Origin: Cunninghamia lanceolata
Lineage: Eukaryota > Streptophyta > Pinopsida > Cupressales > Cupressaceae
Length of the DNA: 64,000 bases
Assembly: GCA_027924645.1 (NCBI GenBank)
Contig: BSBN01000494.1
Span: forward strand, 506,001-570,000
Direction of reading: 5' to 3'
Position numbers and translations under genes: made by a program. Of the stretch, positions 45,271-56,551 are shown one piece after another; position 1 is the first letter of the stretch; each line of letters opens with the position of its first letter. The notes beneath the pieces were generated by a model. That model ran no database searches. It had not been told where the DNA came from and was given only the letters and a program-made list of their open reading frames with translations.

Positions 45271-46723
45271 AGACAAATGTAATCACATACAATCTTCTCC
45301 TCTTGTCTCCTCACCACTGCAGATGACAAATGAATCCTCTCCTCTATTCTTTCCTTTCTTTCCTACAACAGCTGCATGTAATGTGTGTGTATGTGGTATG
45401 AATATTATCTTGTTGGATGGGAGGTTAGGGTTTCACAAGGCCCCCCACATCCCCTTCTGTTTTTCTCTTTTTCTTGCATCTTGACCATGTTCCCATACCA
45501 GACCAGCCCAGCCCATTTTTAGGACATACCCCTTTTGCCAAAAAACAGGGACAGCCCCAGGGACATTTCTTGGGCATCTCCACGTACCTGAAATGCACAA
45601 GGAATGGAGGTGCCCTGGAAAACCCCAAGGACATGTCCCCATGTAACCCTGGTTCAAATAACAGAATCATATTCATTCTCAGAGTCAGAACTTTCAAATG
45701 GATTGTTTTGATCATTTGTCAATAGATGAATGTTGTAGAAGTGTAGCATAACTAAAAACCCCAATGAAAACTTCAAATTGTTGAAAATGTGAAACATGCT
45801 TTTCAATATTTTAGGGGACTGGAAAGGAATGACCTAATAGGATAGTGAATCTATGCAAGGTCAAAACATATCTTCAAAATCCTCATGTGGATTACGATAT
45901 TTCATCACATAACAAATGAAATAGTAGAAGAGATATAAACCAATTAAATTGTATCCCATTGTGAACCAGAATATTGATATTAAAACCTCAGGATGCAGCA
46001 ATTATATTGGTGACTAAGCATCATACACAAAGTTGATTTCTCAGGGCCTTGGCTATAAAGGACAAACAACATCCACTTTGGATCCTTATTGACTAAACTT
46101 AATGATCCGAACCTCAAGGAACTACTACATTTAATAAGCTAATTAGTTGGGAAAACATAAAATACCAACCCTAGTTCAACTCTAGAGTAGAGTTGACTTG
46201 GCCCAGGACCTCAGATAAGCAATCATTAGGCAGCTTCTACAGACGTAGGATAATCAACGAAAGAAGAGGAAAATTACTAGAATTGATGCAGAAATTTCAG
46301 TTTCATAAATTAAAATTACACAAAGTACTTCTGAGTTAGCAAAGAAAGCAAGGTCCATTATTATCATTGTTCGGTCATGTTTCGATGTAATTTGTAATGC
46401 TCCTAATGTGTTACACATCAAGCATGTCTACTATGATGAAACTTAGACAAAGTTTGTCAACATCTTTGGAGAAAGATAACAGAAACTGTGAAGATTCAAT
46501 ACAATATGAGGATTATTCATTTATGATCTCAGAAATAGCATAGGACTAAGAATATAGGTCTCGATGACATGTTCTCAAAAAATAGGTAACTATCAAAATT
46601 CATTACATATATTCCAATGAAGAAAAAAAAAATTATGCAGCAAAACAAGTCTTTGTTCTCCCTTTCCTACAAAGTGCATTGTTTCAACAGAAAAAAAATC
46701 TAGATACATATTTGAACAACTGA
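45271..46723. other. spacer, no gene seen
   Basis: Near 45430-45660 words of the form GGGACATGTCCC and CCCCAGGGACA recur several times. Otherwise nothing is recognised. Confidence 0.45.
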
Positions 46724-46849
46724 TTATGAATAAAATCTAGCAATGGTTTGCCAAATTGTTAAATAACGCAGTTTATCATCTGAAGGTTGCAAGGCAACAT
46801 CACTGGCATGGACATAGGGGGTCCAACTAATGATTATATGATTGCAAAG
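46724..46849 (-). CDS. terminal-exon-like island, unknown protein
   Basis: On the minus strand an acceptor-like TGGTCTCTACAG precedes 41 open codons ending in TAA. They include ISWTPYVHASDVALQPSDDK and end LTIWQTIARFYS. The mixed, natural composition suggests the end of a real protein, but I do not recognise it. It is on the same strand as the exon-like islands at 48373-48504 and 48854-48928. Whether they belong to one gene is not shown. Confidence 0.35.
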   Translation of the reverse strand, partial: LCNHIIISWTPYVHASDVALQPSDDKLRYLTIWQTIARFYS

Positions 46850-47003
46850 CTGTAGAGACCATATTTGCATTGAAGGGATAAAATCAATGATCATGTAACA
46901 AGTTGCATGCAAAGATGGAAGAAATTGGGTACCTTAAGTTGGTAAAATTTTGAGTCAGTCGTATCTATATAAAAATTATTCTAACAATAAATGTTGCATG
47001 CAG

Positions 47004-47174
47004 TCTATTGGGTTGTGGTCTAGTGATTGAGATGGAACCTCACCATGCAAACAGGCTAGGTTCAAATTGTAGCAGGCATTGTAACAAGGAATTCCTAAAG
47101 GAAACATGCTGTACTAAGTAGTCCCTTGATCTAATTACGGGAAATTCTCCTCGGCAAAAATAACTAACTAGACA
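47004..47174 (+). mobile_element. tRNA-derived SINE, TSD TTGCATGCAG
   Basis: A perfect 10-bp duplication (46994-47003 and 47175-47184) flanks 171 bp. The head has Pol III boxes A (TGGTCTAGTG, 47016-47025) and B (GGTTCAAAT, 47059-47067) at tRNA-like spacing. The tail AAATTCTCCTCGGCAAAAAT resembles the end of the 14-20 kb LINE (AAATTCTCTTTTTGCCAAAA), which may be its mobilising partner. Minus-strand ORFs here are chance. Confidence 0.8.
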
Positions 47175-47184
47175 TTGCATGCAG

Positions 47185-48372
47185 AAGATAACTTTTTTCA
47201 AAGTGCAATGCCAATAAAATTTGAACCTGGAGCTAGTCAACTTAAAAGTTAAGAGTTGTGCACCTCCTTCTTTATGTGTCTCAATATGCAAGGCCATTAT
47301 GTATGTCCACCAATGAACCAATAATAAATGGGTTAATGAAAAATTTATCGATGTTCAAATCTCAGTACACTAGACAGTTATTGAATAGGTCTACCAAACG
47401 ATATGACTACAAAGATGGTTTCTGTAAATCAAAAATTCTGATAATTTTGACTAGCTGTTGAAAATACTATTTGTGAGCCTAGTAGCTTTTCTGAACAATA
47501 TGTTCCTACTAATATAAAGTTAAACCGATACTCTTTCAATGCAATAGAGAAAACTAGAACACCATGTCAAATTGCCAATTCAATCCTCATATAAAAGTAG
47601 CAAACAACCCAGGAAACACACATTGATCATTTCTACTCATAAAACTAAATGTACGTCCACCCCAAAAATCAAACTGTGGTCCTTGGTGAGGCACTAACTT
47701 TCCTTTGATTTTATTATTTATTTATGAGAAAGACACTTACTTTCATTTGAACATGGATCATTTTAATTGTAAATGTGAAACTACACTAAAAGACCAAACT
47801 GGGGTCCATGATGAGGCACTTACTTTCCATTAATTTTATTATTCATTAATTACTATTTCTAGAGCAGAGGGTCTAACATTTGTATTGGCATATAATACCC
47901 CAGATGTAAATACTAAATACACACCAATTGACCAAACCAGGATCCACAATGAGGAACTTGTTTGTATTTCATTTTGTTTATTATTTATTATTCTCTCCAA
48001 AGAAGAGATTGAACACTTGTTTTGGAGTAGATCACTTCATTGTGACTGAAATTTGGAAATATAAACAACTATTAAATTTGAATATTTTGCAGATATTCAA
48101 CTTGTGTAAAATTTTTAGTTACGCTGATAGCCCATATTGATATAAGTGAATATAGGGGCTTACCCCATAACACATATATGTTAGCTTTTCTGACATCATA
48201 ACCAATTATTTCCAGCATTTTGAAGACAAGCTATGAAAGAAAATGCCATATATACTTCAATTCTCAGAATATCATATAATCTTCCAGGCATTAAGCACAA
48301 AACTACTTTTGCAAATTCCAACATATGAATTCATAGAAATGATATGAAAGCACAATGAAGGTAAGCAATCAC
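47185..48372. other. spacer or intron, no gene seen
   Basis: AT-rich. ACCAAACTGGGGTCC... (ATGAGGCACTTACTTTCC) type words recur at 47670, 47795 and 47930, a degenerate repeat of about 130 bp. No coding is seen. Confidence 0.45.
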
Positions 48373-48504
48373 CTCAGGTGAAAAGAGAAACTCTGAATCA
48401 CTACCAAAAATGCCATATTCATCACCATAATCCATGTCTTCAAATGGAAAATTATCAGTTAAACTACAGCCATCCACATAAAGCCACCATCCATCTTCCA
48501 TTTC
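48373..48504 (-). CDS. exon-like island, acidic aromatic peptide, unknown
   Basis: On the minus strand CAATTTCAG precedes and GTGATTGC follows a 132-bp open stretch of exactly 44 codons (phase 0 to 0). It encodes EMEDGWWLYVDGCSLTDNFP, an acidic Tyr/Gly-rich middle, and ends SEFLFSPE. Good splice sites, an intact frame and a strongly non-random composition make a real exon likely. The family is not recognised. Candidate companions on the same strand are 46724-46849 downstream and 48854-48928 upstream. Confidence 0.5.
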
Positions 48505-48574
48505 CTGAAATTGGGCAATGGCAATCCATTATTCCCTTTGCATCATAGGAAGATCCAATACAATCTGTGAGAAA

Positions 48575-48842
48575 ACAACATTGAAGTCTCTTCTTTTCAA
48601 GCAGACCATTTACAACTTGCATATACTCCCAGTGTTATAAGGGCGTATTCCTAAAGATATGGTAAGCATCCTCTAAAATTGTCAAAGATAAATTTCATTA
48701 TTATAATCCCATTGGGAGTATATGCAAGTTGTAAATGCTTTGCTTAAAAAGAAGATACTTCAATGTTGTAAGAGCATATTCCTAAATATATAATAAGCAT
48801 CCTCTAAAATTGCCCACAATAAATTTCATTATATGTAATCCC
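48575..48842. repeat. inverted plus direct repeat (A-B-A'-B)
   Basis: Arm A (48575-48634) recurs inverted at 48710-48769 with few changes (core TTTACAACTTGCATATACTC). The intervening block B (48635-48709, with TAAGCATCCTCTAAAATTG) recurs in direct orientation at 48768-48842. It could fold into a 60-bp hairpin. It sits between two exon-like islands. Confidence 0.75.
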
Positions 48843-48853
48843 TTAGACTATAC

Positions 48854-48928
48854 CCCTTTGTCATTGCTATCCAAAGTGCAGCTGCTGCATTACCACTTCC
48901 ACTACCTAGATTTTCTCCTGACGGTACC
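48854..48928 (-). pseudogene. IspE/CMK-like GHMP-kinase motif exon, decayed
   Basis: On the minus strand CTTGCTACAG precedes and GTATAGTC follows a 75-bp open stretch encoding VPSGENLGSGSGNAAAALW and then IAMTK. This closely follows the ATP-binding motif 2 of plant 4-diphosphocytidyl-2-C-methyl-D-erythritol kinase (family pattern PxGxGLGxGSxNAAxAL), the plastid MEP-pathway enzyme that phosphorylates CDP-ME. The third Gly of the usual GxGLG is replaced by Asn here and LW is followed by an atypical segment. I found no other CMK exon nearby. So it is a fragment or pseudogene, or a chance match to a Gly/Ala-rich motif. Confidence 0.5.
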
Positions 48929-49650
48929 CTGTAGCAAGATGAATATAAAAGTGACGTTTAGTAGTGCAACATTGATAAACGTGCTGCATAAGCAACTTAT
49001 TGAAATCTGAAAATCAATTAAAACGGGAACAAAGTTTACACTAAATAAGATTCGTTAGAATACTGGTTTGCACTACAACCAACATTTACTCATGTTATAC
49101 TGATCTACACTCTAAGCATAGGTAGATTGAAAAGGGTCCATTTATTTGAGTGCTTGGTTACAAGGTCCAACCCTTGAGGTACAAAATTTGAACAAAACAC
49201 AAGGTAAATAGAAATCATCCTTTAAATCTACATGTCTGGATTACAAAAAGCTTGAGGAACTTTAAATTCAGCAAAAGATTAATGAAACGGCTCAGCCTTC
49301 TGTGAACTGAATGACAGTTCAGAATGTAAAATCTGTGCAGAGGATCAATAGAAACTGCTGCCTACAAAAGTATTTATCACAATGTTGGCTCTGCATGGTG
49401 ACTAAAATCATATTCCCTAGCTGGCATGGGTTGGTGCAGAGTGAATGCCAAGCTTGCAGAAAAGAGTTCAGTGAAGTAATTTATCCTTTCTTAAAACTTC
49501 AAAATTTGCAATTAGGCAGAACTTTTGCAAGGAGCCATGAGTAGCATCAGCCCCTTTTGCCTCATTCAAGCATAATGGTCAACAGTTCATCCAGTAGAGT
49601 TGGACAGACTAAGGCACCTAAGTCACCAAAAATGCTACAGGAAGCAAGTG
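48929..49650. other. spacer, no gene seen
   Basis: The plus-strand frame 49311-49544 has no recognisable domain. Nothing else stands out. Confidence 0.45.
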
Positions 49651-50395
49651 AAATGGCAATTCCGTTTTGAAAGGTCATTTTTGGCCATTTCAGAGCGTGA
49701 TATCTGCCTGTTGAATGTCACGCATATCGTGGTTTTTGAAACACACGTGCCCCAATTTGAAAAAGTATTGAAATAGAAAGATAAGGTTGATAAGCACAAT
49801 TACTCGATTATGTTTGTCAATGAAATGTAATTCAAAGAGTGCCAGAAAATAGATGGTTTGAGATTCAGAACCCTGATTTTCCTGCTCGGCTCAATTTCCT
49901 GTATATGGATATTGCTTATTCCCTCGTTATGAAAGACGTTTTGACCATGTTCATTTCACATTCACACCCAATGTTGTGCAATATTATCTAAAGCTTGTCC
50001 AAACCCCAGTTCATCTGATAGAAACAGCAATTCAATTTCGTAAGGCCATTTTTGGCCATTTCAGAGCGTGTTTGCTTCCTGTTGAATGTCACATGTATCA
50101 TGGTTTTTCAAAACACGCGTGCTAATTTGAAAAGGTATTGAAATAGAAAGATAAGGTTGATAAGCGTGATTACTCACTCAATTATGTTTGAAAATGAAAT
50201 GGAATTAGAATAGTGCAAGTAAAAAGATGGTTCGAGATTCAGAACCCTGGTTTTCCTGCTTGGCTCAGTTTCCTGTGTGTGGATATTGCTTATTTCCTCA
50301 TTATGAAAGGGGTTTTGACCATGTTCATTTCACATTCACACCCAATGTTGTGTAATACTATCTAAAGCTTGTCCAAACCCTAGTTCATCTGATAG
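49651..50395 (+). repeat. tandem duplication, about 372-bp unit
   Basis: Copies at 49651-50022 and 50023-50395 share CATTTTTGGCCATTTCAGAG, GAAATAGAAAGATAAGGTTG, TTTCACATTCACACCCAATG and AGTTCATCTGATAG. They are about 90% alike by eye with scattered changes, many of them C/T or G/A. No coding is seen. Confidence 0.85.
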
Positions 50396-51239
50396 AGAGG
50401 AATCAAGGCAACAACAAAAGTGAAGGACTAATAGAGGTCCAATAGCCAGAGAAATTACTGAGGTCGGGAAAAAGATTAGGGTCTTCAAGTAGGCCAAAGG
50501 TAATTAGAGCAAACCTTTACCAAAGAATGGCAAAAGGATAAAGAGTATTTTGCTAATAGAAGAGAAGTCTCTATCTCAATCGCTGTGTGTCTTTATTTTT
50601 TCCAACGAAACAATATAAATTGTAATAGTTTTAGCCTTTTAGGCACCCAGCATCGAGCATGAATTTGTGTATATCCAACCTAAAGCAGTCGATAACGATT
50701 TGAGGGACATGGCTTGAGAAGTTCAACCTGACCACAAAAAGATCGAAGAAATTCTAGTGGAAATTGCTATCAGTTTGAGAAATTTGTGTTTAACAACAAG
50801 ACCAGTGTTGGTCATTGATGTGTTGCTGCAGATGTTTTAGGCAAAGAAGAAAATAGTGTTGTTATAGCTGCTCACCCATATGTTCCCCAAGTGCCCGCTC
50901 CTCCTTCAAACATCATACTTTATGTATGTATGTAATCAATGTGAATGGTAGCTACAAAATCCATATTCTGGAAGACAACAGATTTCCACACACAAGACCA
51001 GAAGGAAGAGAATCTAATTTTTACTTCGACTTTTAGAAAACTTTAAATTTTAATTACACTCCTCCAAGAAGAAGAAGTAACTAATCTAGTGACTACCCAT
51101 GAAACATCATAGTTGGCTAAGAACAAAACAGATAGAGTGCTCATGTTATCTCATGTTCCATTAGCCTAGAACATACAATTCATGGCAACTTCTAATCCAC
51201 GTATTCCCTGGGGTAATCAAATTGATCTTCTAGCTCTTT
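50396..51239. other. spacer, no gene seen
   Basis: No recognisable feature. Confidence 0.45.
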
Positions 51240-51316
51240 CTCATTATAATGATCTCCTTCATGGTTCAAGAAAAAAATTCATTATAATGATCTCCTTCAT
51301 GGTTCAAGAAAAAAAT
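51240..51316 (+). repeat. perfect 38-39-bp tandem duplication
   Basis: TTCATTATAATGATCTCCTT, then CATGGTTCAAGAAAAAAA, occurs twice head to tail. The lack of differences points to a recent event. Confidence 0.85.
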
Positions 51317-51699
51317 TCCTAGAATTTTTTGGCAACACTTCACAACATCCCAACCCTTCATGTTTTTTTGGGGGGGGCATTTTTTAAAATTTTCTCTACA
51401 ATTCTAAGACAAGACTTCATACATTAGGGCCTATTGGTGTAAGACAAGACTTTAGACGTTGAGCTTATTGATGTAAGGGTCAGCAGGATACATATTATAT
51501 TTTTTTATTTGGTAATTTCCTTTACCAGGCTGAGCTTTTCCATCCAATACACTAGGGGTGCACTTGGCCTGGTTCATTGAGGGTATGACACACCCAATGA
51601 TTTAGATATAGAAAGTATAGGCTAATAAATGCCTACGAATGTTTTTACCACTTCAGCCCATCCCCATTCAACCTAGAGATGTTTTTACAGTGTGTGTGT

Positions 51700-52075
51700 G
51701 TGTGTGCGAGTAGTAATAATTTCTAGTCCTTGTTAGTCATTGAATATATAGTGGATGCCCTCATGCAAAAATGCAAAAAATTGGGAATGACTGTCCTTAA
51801 TAGCCAATCCCAGACCTGGCAAAATCGATGTGCCAGAATATATAAGTAATGTTAAAAGATCATTTTAGAACAATAGCTTAGGTAAGAGGAGAGTGTTTAA
51901 GAAGTGGGTTTGGATTAAAGGTTGGCTCATCGCATTTGGCAACCAATAGTAATGGTTTCCGTTTCTTGTTAGTTGGTGGTTATATAGAACATGCTCTAAT
52001 GCAAAAATTTGGGTCTGACTGTCCTTAATAGCCAGACCCAGAGCTGGTAAAGATTGATGTCCCAAATCTGCTTGA
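51700..52075 (+). repeat. two diverged direct repeats
   Basis: TGACTGTCCTTAATAGCCA followed by AGACC/GAGCTGG occurs at about 51788 and 52017, with flanking similarity from 51715 and 51945. The unit is roughly 230 bp and more diverged than the 49.6-kb duplication. Confidence 0.65.
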
Positions 52076-52862
52076 ATGTGGATCAGACTCTGGCAGTAAG
52101 ACTTATCCGCAAATTGAAAAATCACAAAATATAAGAAATTTAATTTCTTTTCATTATATAAGAATTTAACTTCCAAGACATTCATACAAAAACAGATTCA
52201 AGCCTATTCAAGCCTACCATTTGTATACAACATTGAAATGTATATCAATTTCCATATAAGCCCTTATCCACAGTCTCAATTTGCACACAGATTTGTGAAT
52301 AATGCTAAAGAATCTATGTTTCTGGTCCTAAATTTATTTTCAGCTAGTGAGGATTAGAGATCAAATGCTAATTTTGTATTTATTAGCTGCCAGGTTTGAA
52401 TTCAGCTGTCAGAGAGGTTCTCCAAATAGTAGATACACACTGGTTGTTGTCAGCAGGTGATCTAGGTGAACCGGGGATTGCATCTTATTGTAGGAGAAAT
52501 CAACCCAGCCTTGCAATCTTAAAAGTTCAATTATCTCATCTCTGCACAACTGTTAAAAAACATTTGCACTTTGGACAAAAACAGTAGTTTGCAAATGTGT
52601 TTGACTTGGTGGAGAGAGAAAAGGAGTTTAGACAAGTTATACACTTATCTTTATTAATGTTTTGATGTTGGTGAAGCTTTTTAGGAGTCTTGGAAAGGAG
52701 GCTTGTTTCGACTTGTTCCAAAATCACTCAAGACTTGGACTTGTGAGATTTTCAAAGACTTGTTAAGTCTACTGTCTTGCTACTATGGTTTGTCCAACGA
52801 TAGGCGACTTACCAAACCGTTTGAAGATTGTGGTCTCAAATCCATGGCAGGTGCTGGATATA
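52076..52862. other. spacer; weak exon-like signals only
   Basis: Near 52389-52455 an AG...GT-bounded plus-strand stretch is open in two frames, but no protein family is recognised. I make no gene call. Confidence 0.35.
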
Positions 52863-53403
52863 ATATATATCATAGATTAAAACTCGCAAAAAAACTCATG
52901 CAACTCACAAGTTCTTGCGAGTCAAAACTGCTCCCAAGTCACTTGCCCAAAAACTTGGACAATTTTTTGTCAAAAATTGAAGATTTTTTCGTGAAAAACT
53001 TTTTGAAATAATCGACAGTCTGACCTGAAAACTCGCCAACAAGTGCAAAACATCAGTCTGCGGTGATAAAGGCAAAAAATCAGTTCATTTTTCACACTTT
53101 CACTCTTTTAGCTCTCATTCACTTACATATTGACAGCATTCCTTGCAATCTCAAGTGATTTGAATGGATTTTTAGTGATCTTGAGCTGACTGGATGAGTT
53201 TTTTGGCACCATTTGAAAGGTATGTCCCTGCTTTTTTTTCATTTTTTTCAAAATTTTATTTTGCTTTTCCCTCACACTCTAGGGTTTTATTATTTTGTTT
53301 TTTTTCCTTTTAATTTGGCTAGCTGCTAGGGTTTACTTTTGATTATCTTTAATTTTTTTATTTTTTATTTTTGTTTATGATAGGGTTTGAAACTTCGAAA
53401 TTT

Positions 53404-53877
53404 ATAAGTAGGAGGTATTTTTTTGCAGCATGTCAAATTATGATATTTTATTTTAGGGTTTAACTGCGTAGTTTTTGAGTCAAACACATGACCCATATTT
53501 CATGAGTAGTGGTTCACATGAACCCATCTCTCATGTTAATGAATGGTCCACTTAGCACTCATTGCATCTAGGTGATGCACACAGGGGTGAAGCATCGGGA
53601 CTTCCCGAGAGGTCACCCATCCCAGTACTACTCCGACTCAAGCGCGCTTAACCATGGAGTTTCCCCCAAGATCAAGCCCACTTAGCTTGCTACCCCATTT
53701 GCAAAACCTTCAGCAAGTGTTGTGCCTTATGAACCATTCATTATAGAGCCCCTTTAGCTCATCAATTGATAAGTAGGAGGTATTTTTTCACAGCATGTCA
53801 AATTATGATATTTTATTTTAGGGTTTAACTGCGTAGTTTTTGAGTCAAACACATGACCCATATTTCATGAGTAGCGG
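53404..53877. repeat. 109-bp direct repeats flanking a 256-bp insert
   Basis: 53404-53512 and 53769-53877 are nearly identical (ATAAGTAGGAGGTATTTTTT to TTTCATGAGTAG) and include the first codons of the transposase. The insert between them carries a 5S rRNA-like stretch and, at its left edge, the palindrome GGTTCACATGAACC. Confidence 0.9.
53598..53661 (-). pseudogene. 5S rRNA-like fragment (Cassandra-type candidate)
   Basis: The minus strand reads TTAAGCGCGCTTGAG, GGAGTAGTACTGGGATGGG, then TGACCTC and GGGAAGTCC, matching the internal control region of plant 5S rRNA (A-box side through box C) with a few changes. The 5' third of 5S is absent or unrecognisable, so it is not a functional 5S gene. 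5S-derived sequence inside an approximately 250-bp insert is the hallmark of Cassandra TRIM LTRs, which is my preferred reading. A stray 5S pseudogene is the alternative. Confidence 0.7.
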
Positions 53878-56107
53878 TAAGGCTAGGGACCTTGCTTGGA
53901 AGCATGGAACCCCAAGCGAACAAGCAGGACTGGTTATTTGTAATTATTGTGTACAGAAGTTGACAGGAGACATCAACTGCCTCAAATTTCATCTCACAAG
54001 AATCCTTGGAAGAGATGTTTGGCTTTGTGATAAAGTGGAGCCTAAGGTTATATGAGAGCCTAATGCTCTCCTTACATCATATGAGGAGAGGAAATTAGAA
54101 AAGAAAAGGAACACAACAGCAATGGCAGTTGTAATGGATGCCTCTCATGAGACCGTAGCAATGAAATCTTGCACTGGCCCACAGATACAAAGCTCTTTTA
54201 CCTTAAGTAGTTTTTATCGGCCATCCGCATCACAGTCAGATATTCATGGTTTTTGTGTTCCACGTTGCACTCTTGGTGTCCAACCTTCCTTTGAAGGTAC
54301 TACATGGAACCAAGAGGAGCAAAATGAAGCGATGTTGGCAATCGCCAATTTTTGGTACTTCAACAACATAACCTTCCATGTTGTGAGCAGCCCTTATTGG
54401 GAATCAATTGTCACTACATTGACACTAGCAAGGAAAGGATTCAAGTCACTGACCTCTTATGACTTGAATGGATCATTGTTGGATGATGATGTTAGACAGA
54501 TGGAGGTCTTGGTGGTGGAACAAAAGAGGGTTTGACAAAAAAAAGAGCTGCAACTATTTTGTCTGATGGGTGGACAGATGGCAAGAACCACACTCTAATT
54601 AACTTCCTCATGGCTTCAAGTGATCAGTTGGTGTTCTTGAAGTCAATTGTTGCCTCCAATGTAATAAAAATTGCCAACACACGAAGCAACATGTTGGATG
54701 AAGTGGTCATGGAGATGGGTCTGCAGAATGTTGTCCAAGTTGTGACAAACAATGCAGCAACATATGTGTCAGTTGGTAGGCAACTAGAGAGAAGGCACCC
54801 TACTCATTTTTGAAGCCCTTGTACCACTCATTGCATTGATCTACTTGAGGATATCGGTAAACTTTCATGGGTCAAAGCCATGGTGGATGATGCAAGAAAC
54901 ATAGCAAAATAGTAATCCATCTACAACCACCCTTGGATACTTAATCAAATGAGGGAGCACACCAATAGTAAGCAGCTTGTGTGGCCTGGTATCACATGAT
55001 TTGCGACCAATTTTATCACTTTGCAGAGTATTGCAGCCTCACTACCATCTCTTAAGTGGATTTTGTGATAACTAAGTGGACAGAATCTGCTTATTTTGAA
55101 TAAGGCCAAAGGGGAGATGATGATCAAGACCCTTTTTTTTTAGTTTTTTGCCAAAAACATAGACGAGATCCTCAAGGAAACTTACAAAATCAGATTTTTT
55201 ATGATTTTAGTTTACTCTTTTTTCCTTGTCATTCAAAATCAAATTTTTATTTGATATATTGTTTTCTTTTAAGTGTTAGAACCTTTGGTGAGGGTTCTAC
55301 GGTTGGTAGGAGGGGATGAGAACCCCACGGGTTTTCTATATGAGGCCAGTTACAAGGCCAAGGAGGCAATACAACACTTTTATAGGTCAAACAAAAAATA
55401 TGAACTTATTTAGTGCATTATTGCTAGAAGATGAAACAAACAACTCCACCAATACATTCATGTGGCTGCCTACTACTTGAACCTGAAATTTTTCCCTAAT
55501 GACCCACTCAAGTCATAATGAAGACCTTAGAGATACAATTTTGGACAAGTAGCAGATTCACAAGACTGCAGAAGAGGGGTTGTTTTCTTCACCTCTATAC
55601 ATTCAAAGAAGAACAACTTTGCAGCCAGGTAAAAACTTATATTGTTAACTAAGCCTTTATCTTAATAAGTTTAAATTTTAGTTTATTTTTCAGTTTATGA
55701 AGTTACTTACAAAGTTATAAATTTTGTCCTTGTAGATTTGTGCTGGGAAGATTACAATGCAAAAACGTCCCATCTTCAAAAGCTTGCCATCTACAGTTTA
55801 TCCCACCCCACCCCTATAGCACTTCTAAGTGTAAGTGCAACTGGAGCACATTTGAGGCCATTCACACCAAAAAGTGCAATAGGTTGACTCAAAAGAGCAT
55901 GGATGACTTTGTTTTTGTGTGGTTTAATCATCGTCTGCATACCAAAAAGGTGGAGGGGGGGGACAAACATGATGCAATTGACCTTGATGGCATAGATCCA
56001 TATTCAACGTGGAACACTGATGATGTGGATGGGCCTGAGAAGCCCCTCTTTTACAAGGAAGAGTTGCTGAAATTCATAGAGAAGCAGGTGATCGAGCAGC
56101 AGTTATA
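53840..56107 (+). pseudogene. hAT transposase (BED, DUF659, hAT dimerisation), copy 1
   Basis: A BED-type zinc finger stands at 53870-54040 (DLAWKHGTP, CNYCVQKLTGDINCLKFHL). DUF659 follows at 54300-54830 (FWYFNNITFHVVSSPYWESI, SDGWTDGKNHTLINFLMASS, VVQVVTNNAATYV). A hAT core region is at 55270-55520 (LVRVL-type, NPTGFLYEA-like, AAYYLNL). A C-terminal dimerisation region is at 55740-56107 (WSTFEAIHTKKCNRLTQKSM, DDFVFVWFNHRLHTKKVE), with an acidic tail. An intron is suggested by GTAAAA...TTGTAG at about 55629-55734. The start, MSQTHDPYF..., depends on a non-ATG or on the ATG in YFMSS. Stops at 54056, 54536 and later show it is dead. Transposase would excise and reinsert elements with these TIRs. 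Confidence 0.88.
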
Positions 56108-56551
56108 AAAGCACAAGAGGCAGTGGAAAACAAGGCCGAGGCATCAATTGGGGCTTCATCAGATGCAGCTGCCCATGTTATGCCTGAGAAAGACATTATT
56201 CATCAAGCCAAATCAATACCATTGACTTCAAGGGCACCCACAAGGCCACTTTGAAGTTTTACTCAGAAGAAAATTTGTGAAATATTAATATGGATTTGTA
56301 ATTCTTGACCATATGACACTGTGATGTGTATTGAACTTCTTTTTTGATCCATGAATGAATGAAAAGCTACTTATCAGTTCTCTAAAATCCGTTTTATGCA
56401 TGCTTTTTAAGATTATTTTGTAAATATGTGCATTTTTTATGTTCAGAAATTTTGCTGAATTTTGGCAAATTTCTGCCAAGTCACCAAGTCAAGTCAAATT
56501 TGGGCCTATTGAGTTTTGCCAAGTCACAGGTTTTTAAACTATGGTACATGC

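Larger units (their letters stand above)
52871..56543 (+). mobile_element. hAT transposon, full length, copy 1
   Basis: The left end CATAGATTAAAACTCGC and right end TTTTTAAACTATG are imperfect inverted repeats. The flanking octamers ATATATAT (52863-52870) and GTACATGC (56544-56551) differ only by four C/G-to-T/A transitions, so they may be a decayed 8-bp TSD. The ends hold many ACTCGC/CAAGTCAC-type subterminal words. Inside is a BED/DUF659/hAT-dimerisation transposase. Length 3673 bp, almost the same as copy 2 at 57451-61138. Confidence 0.8.

Noticed and set aside
45425..45725. Overlapping ORFs on both strands near 45.5 kb
   Set aside because: They arise from a locally GC-richer stretch with repeated GGGACATGTCCC-like words. 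No domain or splice context.
48854..48928. Working IspE/CMK gene
   Set aside because: Only one 75-bp motif is found, the Gly-rich ATP loop is altered, and no flanking exons are recognisable.
53598..53661. Functional 5S rRNA gene
   Set aside because: Only the internal control region part matches. The 5' third is missing and several conserved positions are changed.
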